NCBI GenBank assembly: GCA_943913625.1
Contig: CALTYW010000007.1
Span: forward strand, 1-31,211
Origin: an uncultured Campylobacter sp.
GTDB taxonomy: Bacteria > Actinomycetota > Actinomycetes > Mycobacteriales > Mycobacteriaceae
Reading direction: 5' to 3'
Length of the DNA stretch: 31,211 nt
Below, one piece after another: positions 22,595 through 30,888 of this stretch. Under the pieces are notes generated by a model. It ran no database searches. It was not told the origin of the DNA and saw nothing but the letters and a program-made list of their open reading frames with translations. Made by a program: the position numbers and the translations under genes. Position 1 is the first letter of the stretch. Each line of letters begins with the position of its first letter.

Positions 22595-22682
22595 CAGACC
22601 CTAGTACACCTTGTTCGTGCACCGAGCCGAATGTCTGCACTGCGGGGGTGATGTCGACCGCGACCACCTTCGCGCCGCACGG
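22595..22682 (-). pseudogene. Possible gene remnant beyond the enoyl-CoA hydratase stop
   Basis: Directly after the TAG of the hydratase, the same frame on the minus strand stays open to a TAA at about 22589. It reads GAKVVAVDITPAV then QTFGSVHEQGVLGSAS, with strong G/C bias at third positions. Hydratase relatives end at FTHR, so this is not part of that protein, and no start codon or full domain is present. VVAVDI resembles the beta-2 end of a Rossmann-type methyltransferase, but the piece is too short to name. Confidence 0.35.
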
Positions 22683-23453
22683 CTAGCGGTGCGTGAAGTT
22701 CGGCTCCCGCTTTTCCATGAACGCGGCCATGCCCTCTTTCTGGTCTTCCGACGCGAACAGCGCGTGGAAGCGGCGGCGTTCAAACAACAGGCCCTGGCTC
22801 AGCGTGGTTTCCTGCGCCACGTTGATTTCCTCTTTGATCGCGGCGGTGGCGACGAGCGATTTGCAGGCGATGGTCTGGGCGGTGTCGAGGGCATCGTCGA
22901 GAAGCTGTGCTGCGGGCACGATCCGCGCGACCAGCCCGGCGCGCTCCGCCTCTTCGGCGTCGATGTGGCGGCCGGTGAGGCACATTTCCATCGCCTTCGC
23001 CTTGCCCACGGCGCGTGTGAGACGCTGCGAGCCGCCGATGCCCGGCGAAATTCCGAGGTTGACTTCTGGCTGGCCGAACTTGGCACCGTCGCCGGCGAGG
23101 ATGAAGTCGCACATCATGGCCAGCTCGCAGCCGCCGCCGAGCGCGTAGCCGTTCACCGCGGCGATGATCGGAGTGCGCGCGCGGCTAATGTCTTCCCAGT
23201 TGGCGAAGTAGTCGAGCCGGTTCATCTCGGTCGCACTCTTCGGCGCCATCTCCTTGATGTCGGCGCCGGCCGCAAACGCCTTCTCGGAGCCGGTGATGAC
23301 GATGCAGCCGATCCCCTCATCCGCGTCGAACTCGGCGACAGCCGCTGTGAGCTCGCGCATCGTGTCGCTGTTCAGCGCGTTGAGCGCCTTCGGGCGGTGC
23401 AGCGTGATCAGGGCGACGCGGTCGCGGGTTTCGGTCTGGATGTTCTCATACAT
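22683..23453 (-). CDS. Enoyl-CoA hydratase/isomerase family protein
   Basis: This 256-aa crotonase-fold enzyme adds water to trans-2-enoyl-CoA in fatty-acid or amino-acid breakdown. The oxyanion hole and CoA contacts are FAAGADIKEM and GYALGGGCELAMMCD. Both catalytic glutamates of true hydratases are present, Glu110 in GGCEL and Glu130 in GQPEVNLGI. It ends EKREPNFTHR, as in mycobacterial EchA8, its probable closest type (short-chain hydratase). ATG 23451-23453 follows a GAAAGGA Shine-Dalgarno with 8-nt spacing. It starts 29 nt after the surface metalloprotease stop on the same strand, so it may receive read-through, but it has no functional link to that cluster. Confidence 0.93.
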   Translation of the reverse strand: MYENIQTETRDRVALITLHRPKALNALNSDTMRELTAAVAEFDADEGIGCIVITGSEKAFAAGADIKEMAPKSATEMNRLDYFANWEDISRARTPIIAAVNGYALGGGCELAMMCDFILAGDGAKFGQPEVNLGISPGIGGSQRLTRAVGKAKAMEMCLTGRHIDAEEAERAGLVARIVPAAQLLDDALDTAQTIACKSLVATAAIKEEINVAQETTLSQGLLFERRRFHALFASEDQKEGMAAFMEKREPNFTHR

Positions 23454-23482
23454 CGTGCGCGTCCTTTCGGTGTACTTCCGGT

Positions 23483-25693
23483 CTACGGCAGCTGGATGAT
23501 GCCTTGATTGACGGCCCAGCCGAACCCGAGGGCACCAAGACCGAGCGCGCCTAGCAGCGAACCTAGCACGATCGCCCAGGTGGACACGGGGCCTTCGCTT
23601 GACGACGATCCCTTGGCCTCCCCCGGCTCTTCCACCTGCGTCGCAGGCGCCGGTTTCGGCTTCTGCACCTCCGGTTCTTTGAGCCCGCCGAGGCGGTCTT
23701 CGGCGAACTTGATCAAGGCCGGGTCGGCGTTCGTGGCGCGCAGTTCCTGCAGCACCCTGCGCGCCTCCTCCGGCGTGTAGTCCAGCGCAGAAACCTTGAA
23801 AGTGTCCTTGAACACCTGGTTGCCCTTGGAGTTGGTGACCGTGATGTCCACGGGCACCACCGGGGTGTTGATGAACGCCGCCGGGGAGATCGCGATGTCG
23901 ATGTCGTCGCGGACAAGCGTCTTGCCTTTGATGCCCGGCATCCAGTAACTGTCGCTGAAGCGGCCCACACCGTAGTCCGCCTCCACCGTGAACGTGTCGG
24001 ACTCTCCGCCCAGGTTCAGGAGTTCGCCCTTCAGAATGTTCTGGCCTGACAGGGTGACAATGCCGTTGTCGTTCTCGCTCCCGCGTGCGAGGCGGAACCC
24101 CGCCTTGTAGTTGTTGCGCAAGGCGGCGGCCACCACCAGATCGTCGGCGGAAACGTCTTCTTCCTCGAATTTCACGTCGGCGATGACGTCCTCCGGTTCG
24201 TCTAGGCTGGCCTGCACGCCGCTGCCGATGATGCCGTTGGCAAAGTGCAGGTGGTTCCAGTCGGAAGGGATCGTGTAGTTCACGGTCTCGCCCAAACCTG
24301 GGATCATTTCCGTAGTCGCCGTGCGCGTACGGGTGAGGTCGCGGTCACCGAACTGGTGGGCGTAGCTCATCACCGACTCATAACCCTTGAGGTAGTCATA
24401 CTGCAGGTTCGCCGCCGTATTGTCGGGGGTTTCGCGACCCCAATGGCGCAGGCCCAGGGTGTGGCCGAACTCGTGAAGGATGGTGTTGCGCAGTTGGTCG
24501 TCGGTGCTCAGCACGTCGGAGGAGACGAAGAAGGTGGAGCCGCTGACCTGGCCCAGGCCCGTCACGCGCGACCTGTTGTCGAAGCGGGAGCCGATCAACC
24601 CGGCGCGGAACACGGCCTTGCGGTCACCCAGCAGGTGCTCGGCCTGATCCTGGAGCTTTTTCGCCTTGCCGAAGTTGTCCAGGCCCTTGAAGTACTCGGC
24701 CTCGTACGGCTCAGTCTTGCCGCCCTTGCTGTGCTTGTCCTCCATAGCGGCCAAGGTTTTGCTGCGGTAGTGCTTCCCGGCGTCGATGTGCAGATTGATG
24801 CCCTCCTTGGCAAAGATCTGCTCGAGTTCCTGAAGCACGGCCGGCTCCGGAGCGTAGCTTTTGGTGTTGGCGGTTGCGCAGGCGGCGAACTTCGCAAAGT
24901 CTTCCGCGGTCGGCTCGAAGCGCGTCCTGCGGTCGCAACCAAGGGTCTCCCACTCCGACTGCATCCAGTTCAGCTGCAGGTAGAGATCGGGTGTGTTCTG
25001 GTCGGCACCCCAGCGGTTGATGGGGAGGCGGGTGCCGTCGTCAAGCAAAAGCCCCTTAGTTTCCCACGTGTCGCGCAGGCCGTCGCCGTCGCTGTCGAGG
25101 GCGTCGCGGGTGATGGAGACGGTGACTGTCGCGGTCGCCTCGAACTCCTCGCCCGGCTGGAGTGTGCGCGTCCAGCGGCCGTCGGTGGCGCCGGGGGACT
25201 CGGCTTCGAGTTTGTACGCGGCGGTGGTGTCGGCCTGGACCTTGGCGCTCACCACGAGGTCCTGCTCAGTGGCGGAAGTGTTGCGCGCGAGCACGCGGGC
25301 CTGGACGCGGTTGCCGTCGATAGTGAAGGTGCGGGAGACCGTCACGCCGTTGATGGTCTGCGTGTGTGTGACGACGTCCGCAGTGCCGCTTCGCGACGGA
25401 ACGGCGTTCGAGCTCCACGGATTGCCCCTGCTGCCGCCGACTGTCGCCTCGAGGTTGAGATCGACGTCGAGGGGAAGCTCCGTCGTGCCTGGGTGGGCGT
25501 AGGTGAGCTCGGCCTTGCCGTCGGGCCTGATGTAGCCGTTGATGTAGCCGGACTCCCCCGACTCGGCGGCGCGGTTCACGCGGACTTGGGCCCCGGCCTG
25601 TTCGGTAGCTCCGAATGCGTCGGGCGCGCCGAGAGAGCCGGCTCCGATCGCGGCGCAGAGGCTGAGCGCGAGAGTGCGCTTTGAAAACGTCAT
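23483..25693 (-). CDS. Secreted, membrane-anchored metzincin-type zinc metalloprotease
   Basis: This 736-aa exported protein has a signal peptide at residues 1-29 (basic SKR, hydrophobic core, cleavage near AFGA-T). A beta-rich N-terminal region follows to about 195. A calcium-loop motif DSDGDGLRDTWE (200-211) resembles those of anthrax protective antigen and thrombospondin type 3 repeats. The protease core has the metzincin zinc site HEFGHTLGLRH (His407, Glu408, His411, His417) and the Met-turn VMSY (Met442). A Pro/Glu/Ser-rich linker (672-702) leads to a single membrane helix (704-726) and the short tail AVNQGIIQLP. No LPXTG motif is present. Its Shine-Dalgarno AAAGGGGA overlaps the stop of the upstream Thr-rich gene 12 nt away, so the genes are translationally coupled. 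Substrate unknown; processing of the two co-encoded surface proteins is one idea. Confidence 0.82.
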   Translation of the reverse strand: MTFSKRTLALSLCAAIGAGSLGAPDAFGATEQAGAQVRVNRAAESGESGYINGYIRPDGKAELTYAHPGTTELPLDVDLNLEATVGGSRGNPWSSNAVPSRSGTADVVTHTQTINGVTVSRTFTIDGNRVQARVLARNTSATEQDLVVSAKVQADTTAAYKLEAESPGATDGRWTRTLQPGEEFEATATVTVSITRDALDSDGDGLRDTWETKGLLLDDGTRLPINRWGADQNTPDLYLQLNWMQSEWETLGCDRRTRFEPTAEDFAKFAACATANTKSYAPEPAVLQELEQIFAKEGINLHIDAGKHYRSKTLAAMEDKHSKGGKTEPYEAEYFKGLDNFGKAKKLQDQAEHLLGDRKAVFRAGLIGSRFDNRSRVTGLGQVSGSTFFVSSDVLSTDDQLRNTILHEFGHTLGLRHWGRETPDNTAANLQYDYLKGYESVMSYAHQFGDRDLTRTRTATTEMIPGLGETVNYTIPSDWNHLHFANGIIGSGVQASLDEPEDVIADVKFEEEDVSADDLVVAAALRNNYKAGFRLARGSENDNGIVTLSGQNILKGELLNLGGESDTFTVEADYGVGRFSDSYWMPGIKGKTLVRDDIDIAISPAAFINTPVVPVDITVTNSKGNQVFKDTFKVSALDYTPEEARRVLQELRATNADPALIKFAEDRLGGLKEPEVQKPKPAPATQVEEPGEAKGSSSSEGPVSTWAIVLGSLLGALGLGALGFGWAVNQGIIQLP

Positions 25694-25705
25694 GTCGATT
25701 CCCCT

Positions 25706-28678
25706 TTAGATGTTGATGCCGAGTTGGTTGAGGAACCGGCGGACCTCATCTTGATTGAGCCAAAGGGCGTACCCGGTCGCACCGATCGCCGCGAGGGCGC
25801 CGACCAGTACCACGATGATGTCGATCGTGGACGACCCCGCTGCGGCGTTGGCGTCGGCGCTGGTCGGCTGCACCGCCGTCACCGGAACCGCGACCGTGCG
25901 CGTGGAGCCGTCCGGGTACGTCAGCGACACCGGCACCAGCACCTCCTGCTTGTTGGGCACGGTGGCGTCGGTAGTGACGGAGAGCTGGCCGGTGTCCTCG
26001 TTGATCGTGAACGTCCAGCCGTCTTTGGTGAATGCCGCCGGGATTGCGAACTTCGTGCCCACCGGCACGTTGCGCACCTGGCTAAGCGACGCCTTCTCCC
26101 CGATCCGCACCTCTGTGCGCGGGAACTCCGGCGTAAACGCCGTCGCCTGGTTCACCACGTTCACCGTCGCCGTGAGTTCGCGGGCGCTGCCGTCCGGAAA
26201 CAGTGCGCGGACGCGGGTGGTCAGCGGTTCGTCGATGTTGGCCTGTTCCGGGACAGCGATAGTGACCTCGCCCGTCACGGGATTCACCGTGATGTCCTCG
26301 CGCAGCGTGCCGACGAGCTCGAACCGCGTCCCCTCCGGCACGTTGGCGGTGAGCGCGACGCGCACGTTCGTGCCCGGTGTTGCCGTCGCGACCTTGTACG
26401 GCGGGTTGATCTGCGCGGCCTGCGTGTCGGCGCCGGCGACCTCGAACTGGACGCTGAGCTCGCGCGTCGAGCCGTCCGGGAAGAAGGCGACAACCGGCAC
26501 GGTCAGCGCCTTCGCATCCGCCGACGGCGGGGTCGCGCGCACCGCACCCGTTTCCTCGTCCACGCTCACCAGCCACCCGTCGAGGTTGGCGCCGTTTCGA
26601 AGGCCGAAGGTGGTGCCGTTCGGCAACGGTGCGTGTGTGCTCAGGGTGATCGTCGCCGAGCTGCCCGCCGGCACGGCCGCGGGTGTGCCGTATTCGACCG
26701 GGAAGCGGTGCTGCATGAGCGGCTCGCCGACGTTGAACGTGACCACGAACGTGCCGGAGCTGCCGTCCGGGAACTTGACACTGACCGGCACGTCGACCCG
26801 GCCCGGCTTCGCGTTCACAGGCGGGGTGAACGTCACACGTCCTCGCTCATCGACGACAGCCCCCGGATGCGTCGTCTCAAACGTCGTCCCCTTCGGCAGC
26901 GCGCGGTCCGGGTAGCGCAGGCCGCCCTCGGTCACGTTCGCGCGCGGGATGGCGGATCGCCCTTGCGAGCCGGCAGGCGTGACCACCTCCGGTGCCGTCA
27001 CGATGTAGCGCTCCGACATCGGCAGCTCCGGGCGCACGGTGACGGTGACGGTCTCCGGCTCGCCAGATGGGGCGATCACCTCCACGCGGTACTCGCCGGC
27101 TTCAGTGCCCGTCGGCGGCGCGACCACAAGCGCGCCGTTCGGCTGCACCTCGATCCACTCGGCGGCGGTCTCGACCGGTTCGGTGGAACCGTTGTCTCCA
27201 ACCTTGACCACCTTGCCGGTTGTGAATCCTTCACTCTGGCTGGGTTCTACAGCTGGAAGTGTGGATGTAACCGTGGTGGGCTCACCCGGTCGAACTGCGG
27301 TGGTGGTTACCGGCGGGCGCATTACCGTCGTAGTGCTCGTCACTGGTGTGTTGTTCTGAGTGGTGACGACAGTGTGTGTCTCAAGGGTCGGCTGGAGCGT
27401 CTGGACCACGGTAGTCGGTGGCGTGGTGATCATCGTGGTGATGATCGGATCGCTATTCAACTGGGGAACGCGCTCAGCTACCTTGATCTCCCCAGCAGAC
27501 ACCTCAATTGGCCCCCATCCGAAGCTGGAGGGCTTTTCTGTCACCGTCGGGGTGGTTGTGGATGCCAGGGTTTGAGTCACCGTGGCAGGTGTCGCCGTCA
27601 CCGTGGACTCCGCGTAGTCCGTCGGAGTGCTGGTGACCGTGAGCGCCGGAGCAGTAACGGTCGGCGCGGTCACAGTCTTAGTTGGGGCGACCATCGTAAC
27701 CTGCCGCATGACGGTTGGCGTGGTGGTGGCTCGCACGGTCTCGGTGGGGGTACTGGTTACAGTCACAACCGGTGATACCGTCGCGGTTTGTGCTCTTCGG
27801 GTGACCGCTGGCGCGGTTACCGTGACTGTGTTTGTCGGAGCGGTCACGGTCGGGGTGGAGCGGATGGTCACTGTCGGGGTGATGGTCACTGCAGATGCTT
27901 GCACCGTCTTGGTTATTGGGCCTGCGGTGACCGTGGGAGTGGTAGTTCGAATCGCCCGCGGTGTGGTCGTCGTCGGTCGTGCTTGTCGCGTCACCGTGGT
28001 GGGCGCAGCTGTCCTGGTCGACGACGTTGTCCGGGTCGCCGTCGGTGTCACTGTGATCGTTTGGGCAAGAGTCGTGACGGTGGTGGGCCTAGCAGTCACC
28101 GTCGGTGTTACCTTTTCCGTCGCTGTGCTCAGCCGGGCCTCCGTGTATCCCGTGGCTGTTGGCCCCTGCGCCCGTAGGCCAGCGCGGATTGGAAGTGTAT
28201 TTGCCGCACCAGATTTTCGGATCTGTAGGCCTGCGCCGTCATTCAGCGTGACATCCTCTGGCAGATCTACGTCGAGCCAGCGGTTGCCAGCGGCATCGGA
28301 ACCGCCAAAGCCTTTCACCGTACCGAGGTTTTGCAGCTGCGATGTCCCCCGCACCAGCTTCACATCATAGGTGTCTTCTGCGGGGAAGCCTAAGCCTGCT
28401 CCCGCGTTGGAGCCGAAGTGCAGTCTGACGGACCGAATAATCTTCGGTGTGTAGTCACCGTTGGCGAGGCGGATGGTTCCTAGCCAGCCTCCCCCACCGA
28501 GCGAATCCTTGGTCGCGGTGGCGCTGAGCGTGTGCTCGGTCTGTGCCACTGCCCGCGCGCCGGTATCCGTCGACAACACAGGCACGGCCACCGCAGACAC
28601 TGCAACGGCGAAGGAAGTTGCGGCAGCGACTGTGCGCCGAAGTGCTCGGTCGAACCGTTGATCGTGGCGTGCCGACAT
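25706..28678 (-). CDS. Large Thr-rich surface protein with four PDG repeats, 990 aa
   Basis: This exported wall protein has a signal peptide to about residue 45 (cleavage near VAQ-T). A small N-terminal domain (46-180) follows. A 200-residue Thr/Val/Pro-rich stretch (184-380) has TVTxTPT-type repeats, and a second Thr-rich patch spans 410-475. A series of beta domains each carries the motif [YFL]PDGS: KFPDGSS (635), FFPDGSTRE (732), LFPDGSARE (827), TYPDGSTR (920). A single membrane helix spans 951-973, and the cytoplasmic tail is WLNQDEVRRFLNQLGINI. The PDG repeats match the YPDG/Rib-type repeats of actinobacterial and streptococcal adhesins as I remember them. The Thr-rich parts are likely O-mannosylated stalks (inference). 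ATG 28678 follows AAGGAG with 6-nt spacing; an extension to 28741 lacks support. No LPXTG motif. Confidence 0.8.
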   Translation of the reverse strand: MSARHDQRFDRALRRTVAAATSFAVAVSAVAVPVLSTDTGARAVAQTEHTLSATATKDSLGGGGWLGTIRLANGDYTPKIIRSVRLHFGSNAGAGLGFPAEDTYDVKLVRGTSQLQNLGTVKGFGGSDAAGNRWLDVDLPEDVTLNDGAGLQIRKSGAANTLPIRAGLRAQGPTATGYTEARLSTATEKVTPTVTARPTTVTTLAQTITVTPTATRTTSSTRTAAPTTVTRQARPTTTTPRAIRTTTPTVTAGPITKTVQASAVTITPTVTIRSTPTVTAPTNTVTVTAPAVTRRAQTATVSPVVTVTSTPTETVRATTTPTVMRQVTMVAPTKTVTAPTVTAPALTVTSTPTDYAESTVTATPATVTQTLASTTTPTVTEKPSSFGWGPIEVSAGEIKVAERVPQLNSDPIITTMITTPPTTVVQTLQPTLETHTVVTTQNNTPVTSTTTVMRPPVTTTAVRPGEPTTVTSTLPAVEPSQSEGFTTGKVVKVGDNGSTEPVETAAEWIEVQPNGALVVAPPTGTEAGEYRVEVIAPSGEPETVTVTVRPELPMSERYIVTAPEVVTPAGSQGRSAIPRANVTEGGLRYPDRALPKGTTFETTHPGAVVDERGRVTFTPPVNAKPGRVDVPVSVKFPDGSSGTFVVTFNVGEPLMQHRFPVEYGTPAAVPAGSSATITLSTHAPLPNGTTFGLRNGANLDGWLVSVDEETGAVRATPPSADAKALTVPVVAFFPDGSTRELSVQFEVAGADTQAAQINPPYKVATATPGTNVRVALTANVPEGTRFELVGTLREDITVNPVTGEVTIAVPEQANIDEPLTTRVRALFPDGSARELTATVNVVNQATAFTPEFPRTEVRIGEKASLSQVRNVPVGTKFAIPAAFTKDGWTFTINEDTGQLSVTTDATVPNKQEVLVPVSLTYPDGSTRTVAVPVTAVQPTSADANAAAGSSTIDIIVVLVGALAAIGATGYALWLNQDEVRRFLNQLGINI

Positions 28679-28744
28679 CGGGGACTCCTTGTTGGCTGGG
28701 TGCGGGTTGGGGTGGGAGGGCAGGAAAGCCTCGAAAAGCATGCT

Positions 28745-30628
28745 TTAAAACTCGAGTCCGAATTGCGCGAGGGTGTGGCGGATCTCGGCGCGGTTCATCC
28801 AGGCGGCGCCGCCGACGACGGCCAGGGCGGTGAGTGCACTGGCCACTACGGCAATCCATGTCCTGCGCGAGGAGGCCTCGTCCGTCTGTGGCTGCTCAGT
28901 ATCGGGTCTGATGGCTGCAAGCTCCTGGGGGTCTTTGACAGCGACCGTCGTAGCGAACTCACGTGTAGAGCCATCCGGGAAATATGCGACAACCGGAAGC
29001 TCTAGCGCACCGCCGCCGGATGTTGGTGCGGTCACCCTAATCGCCCCTGTTGACTTATCCACCGTAGCAATCCATCCACCAAATTCAGTGATGTCGCACA
29101 GAGCAAACGTCGTACCCGCGGGCAAACTCTCATCACTGGTGAGTTTTAGAACTGTGGTGTTACCTGCGGCAACCGACGCCCCGGTTCGGTATTCGAATGT
29201 ATAGAGGTCCGCCATCAGCGGCTGCCCCTTCACGAACTCGGCGTTCGGCTGGGACATTGCGCGTTCCTGCGCGCGGGCGTGCACCTCCGCTGAGCTGGGG
29301 GAAAGAGCTCCCTGTAGCGCACTGGGGGCAGACGCAGCAGGTTGGCTGAGAGGCAAGTTGCGAGTTTGGCCCAGCATCCTCACCGCACTTTGTTCGGTTG
29401 AGGTGGGCGCACTCGGGCGGACCGTGCGCGTCTCCGGCGCGGTGACGTAGACCTCCGTTTGTGCCGTCACAGTCGGCGTGACTGTGCGGGTGCCGGTGAT
29501 GATGGTCTTAGGAGTGCCGTCGACTGTCACTGTCGGTGTCACCGTCGGGCGCGACGTCACCGTCGGTCTCGTGACTACGGTCCGCGTGACGGCGGTAGGC
29601 GCAGCCGTCGCTACTTCAGTCGTCGTGTAGGCAGCGGCCTGGACGGTTTCAGTCCGTGTTGGGGCGGTCACTGTGGTCGGCGCTTCGGTCGTCGTCGGGG
29701 TGGTGAATGTTGTTGTCGATGGCGTAACCACAACCGTGCTAACCGGCTGCGTTGTGGTTGTCGCACGGGCGGTCACTGTGGGGGTGCTCCGCTCGATCGA
29801 AGTCGGTGTCACCGTCAACGCTGACGCGGTTCGAGTGTTGGTGGCCGTCGACGCCGTCACGGTCGGGACCTCGATTACTGTCGAGGTCGGGGTGATTGTG
29901 TTGACGATAGTTTTCACCAACTCGGTGGCTTTCGCAGTCACGGTTGGGGTATTGGTCACGGTCAGCGTCGGGGTCACCGTTACGGTTGGCGCAGTGCTGG
30001 TCACCGATGCCGTCGAGCTCTGGGATCCTGCAGGATCGGGATCTTCGTTCAACCCGACCCTGGTGAATCGTGATCCACTTACCCCGCTCCGATACGGAGT
30101 GGGGAAATTAGATCCCTCCCCCGGCGCAACGAACGAAATCTTTTCGTTAGCCTCGATTTTTGTGCCTTGAGGCAAGGCGAACACAATCTTTATAGCCTCC
30201 CTTTGCGTGGTCGACTTGCTCAAGGTGCGGTACCCGGGCACGTCAACGGTAGAAAGGACCTTCCCGTTCCGAACGTGGTCGAAGCGGTACGACCTCTGCT
30301 CGGGGATCCTGGAGAGTACCGGGTCACCGGCAGAAGCCGATTCCTTAGAATTACTCGAAGATGGTGGGACGAATTCGACGGTCACAGTGTCCAGCGTCAT
30401 CGGTTTATGGAAGAAAACGTCGACCTTCCAGTCCTTTCCATCCTGGATCACTCCGACGTTGCTGACACCGTCGGGTAGCGGCACTGCGGTTTGCGCCGAG
30501 GCCGTATAGACGGCGTTGTCGGAAAGGATCGGGGTTGCGGGGACGGCTACCGCCACCGCCAGCGCGGTCATTACAGCGACCGACCTGCGCGGGGGTGCAA
30601 CGTAAAATTCCCGTTTGCTTGATTTCAT
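28745..30628 (-). CDS. Thr-rich surface protein with one PDG repeat, 627 aa
   Basis: This is a shorter relative of the 990-aa protein downstream. The signal peptide runs to about residue 46 (basic PPRR, hydrophobic core, cleavage near ASAQ-T). An N-terminal domain spans 47-195 and a Thr-rich stretch with TVTPT-type repeats spans 205-410. One beta domain (465-565) contains YFPDGSTREF at 549-558. A membrane helix (590-609) and the tail WMNRAEIRHTLAQFGLEF end the protein. The last 18 residues align with the downstream protein's tail. ATG 30628 follows GGGAG with 7-nt spacing; an extension to 30703 adds residues unlike a signal peptide. The next gene starts 66 nt after its stop, so the cluster is probably one transcript whose promoter lies at about 30640-30670. 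Confidence 0.8.
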   Translation of the reverse strand: MKSSKREFYVAPPRRSVAVMTALAVAVAVPATPILSDNAVYTASAQTAVPLPDGVSNVGVIQDGKDWKVDVFFHKPMTLDTVTVEFVPPSSSNSKESASAGDPVLSRIPEQRSYRFDHVRNGKVLSTVDVPGYRTLSKSTTQREAIKIVFALPQGTKIEANEKISFVAPGEGSNFPTPYRSGVSGSRFTRVGLNEDPDPAGSQSSTASVTSTAPTVTVTPTLTVTNTPTVTAKATELVKTIVNTITPTSTVIEVPTVTASTATNTRTASALTVTPTSIERSTPTVTARATTTTQPVSTVVVTPSTTTFTTPTTTEAPTTVTAPTRTETVQAAAYTTTEVATAAPTAVTRTVVTRPTVTSRPTVTPTVTVDGTPKTIITGTRTVTPTVTAQTEVYVTAPETRTVRPSAPTSTEQSAVRMLGQTRNLPLSQPAASAPSALQGALSPSSAEVHARAQERAMSQPNAEFVKGQPLMADLYTFEYRTGASVAAGNTTVLKLTSDESLPAGTTFALCDITEFGGWIATVDKSTGAIRVTAPTSGGGALELPVVAYFPDGSTREFATTVAVKDPQELAAIRPDTEQPQTDEASSRRTWIAVVASALTALAVVGGAAWMNRAEIRHTLAQFGLEF

Positions 30629-30639
30629 CCCTGAACTCC

Positions 30640-30670
30640 CAGTACGAAAATATGATGTGTAGACCATATC
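30640..30670 (-). promoter_or_regulatory. Candidate promoter of the surface-protein cluster
   Basis: Minus-strand -10 candidates are TATGGT (30663-30668), TACACA (30656-30661) and CATATT (30649-30654). They lie just before the GGGAG Shine-Dalgarno at 30636-30640. I cannot choose among them. Confidence 0.3.
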
Positions 30671-30825
30671 GGATTCGCGCTTGGTTGTGCACCTAGCACC
30701 CACGTTGGCAGCAGCTGAGATTTAACTCGACAGTGCGTCGCGCATGGAAGCAATAGCTCCTTTCACCAAACGTTCATCTCGCTCGGCGCGCAGAGCGCCA
30801 CGCGCCCCGGTAACGTGGTTGGGAA

Positions 30826-30852
30826 GCCTGGGTGCAACTGCCGGGCGTTTTT
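30826..30852 (+). terminator. Small hairpin plus T-run upstream of the SQD1-like gene
   Basis: GCCTGG (30826-30831) pairs with CCGGGC (30841-30846, one G-U pair) around a 9-nt loop, followed by GTTTTTG. It looks like a weak intrinsic terminator or attenuator. It lies between divergent genes, where a terminator has no obvious coding transcript to end. Confidence 0.35.
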
Positions 30853-30888
30853 GATGCGTGAAACAAGCAGCGAAAGGTGCGACACAAG

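Noticed and set aside
24245..25684. 479-codon open frame on the plus strand opposite the metalloprotease
   Set aside because: It is a shadow of GC-rich coding on the other strand, rich in Val, Ala, Gly and Arg with no domain or start signal. The minus-strand frame has a signal peptide and zinc site.
25724..27775. 683-codon open frame on the plus strand opposite the large Thr-rich protein
   Set aside because: Arg/His/Gly-rich composition typical of an antisense frame in high-GC DNA, with no Shine-Dalgarno or family resemblance.
27627..28370. 247-codon Val/Thr-rich plus-strand frame that resembles a repetitive protein
   Set aside because: It is the antisense of the TVT/TPT codon repeat, which codes Val/Thr in both directions. 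No signal peptide or promoter was seen.
27530..30010. CRISPR-like repetitive DNA
   Set aside because: The repeats are short, irregular and in frame with Thr-rich coding sequence. There are no constant-length repeats with unique spacers.
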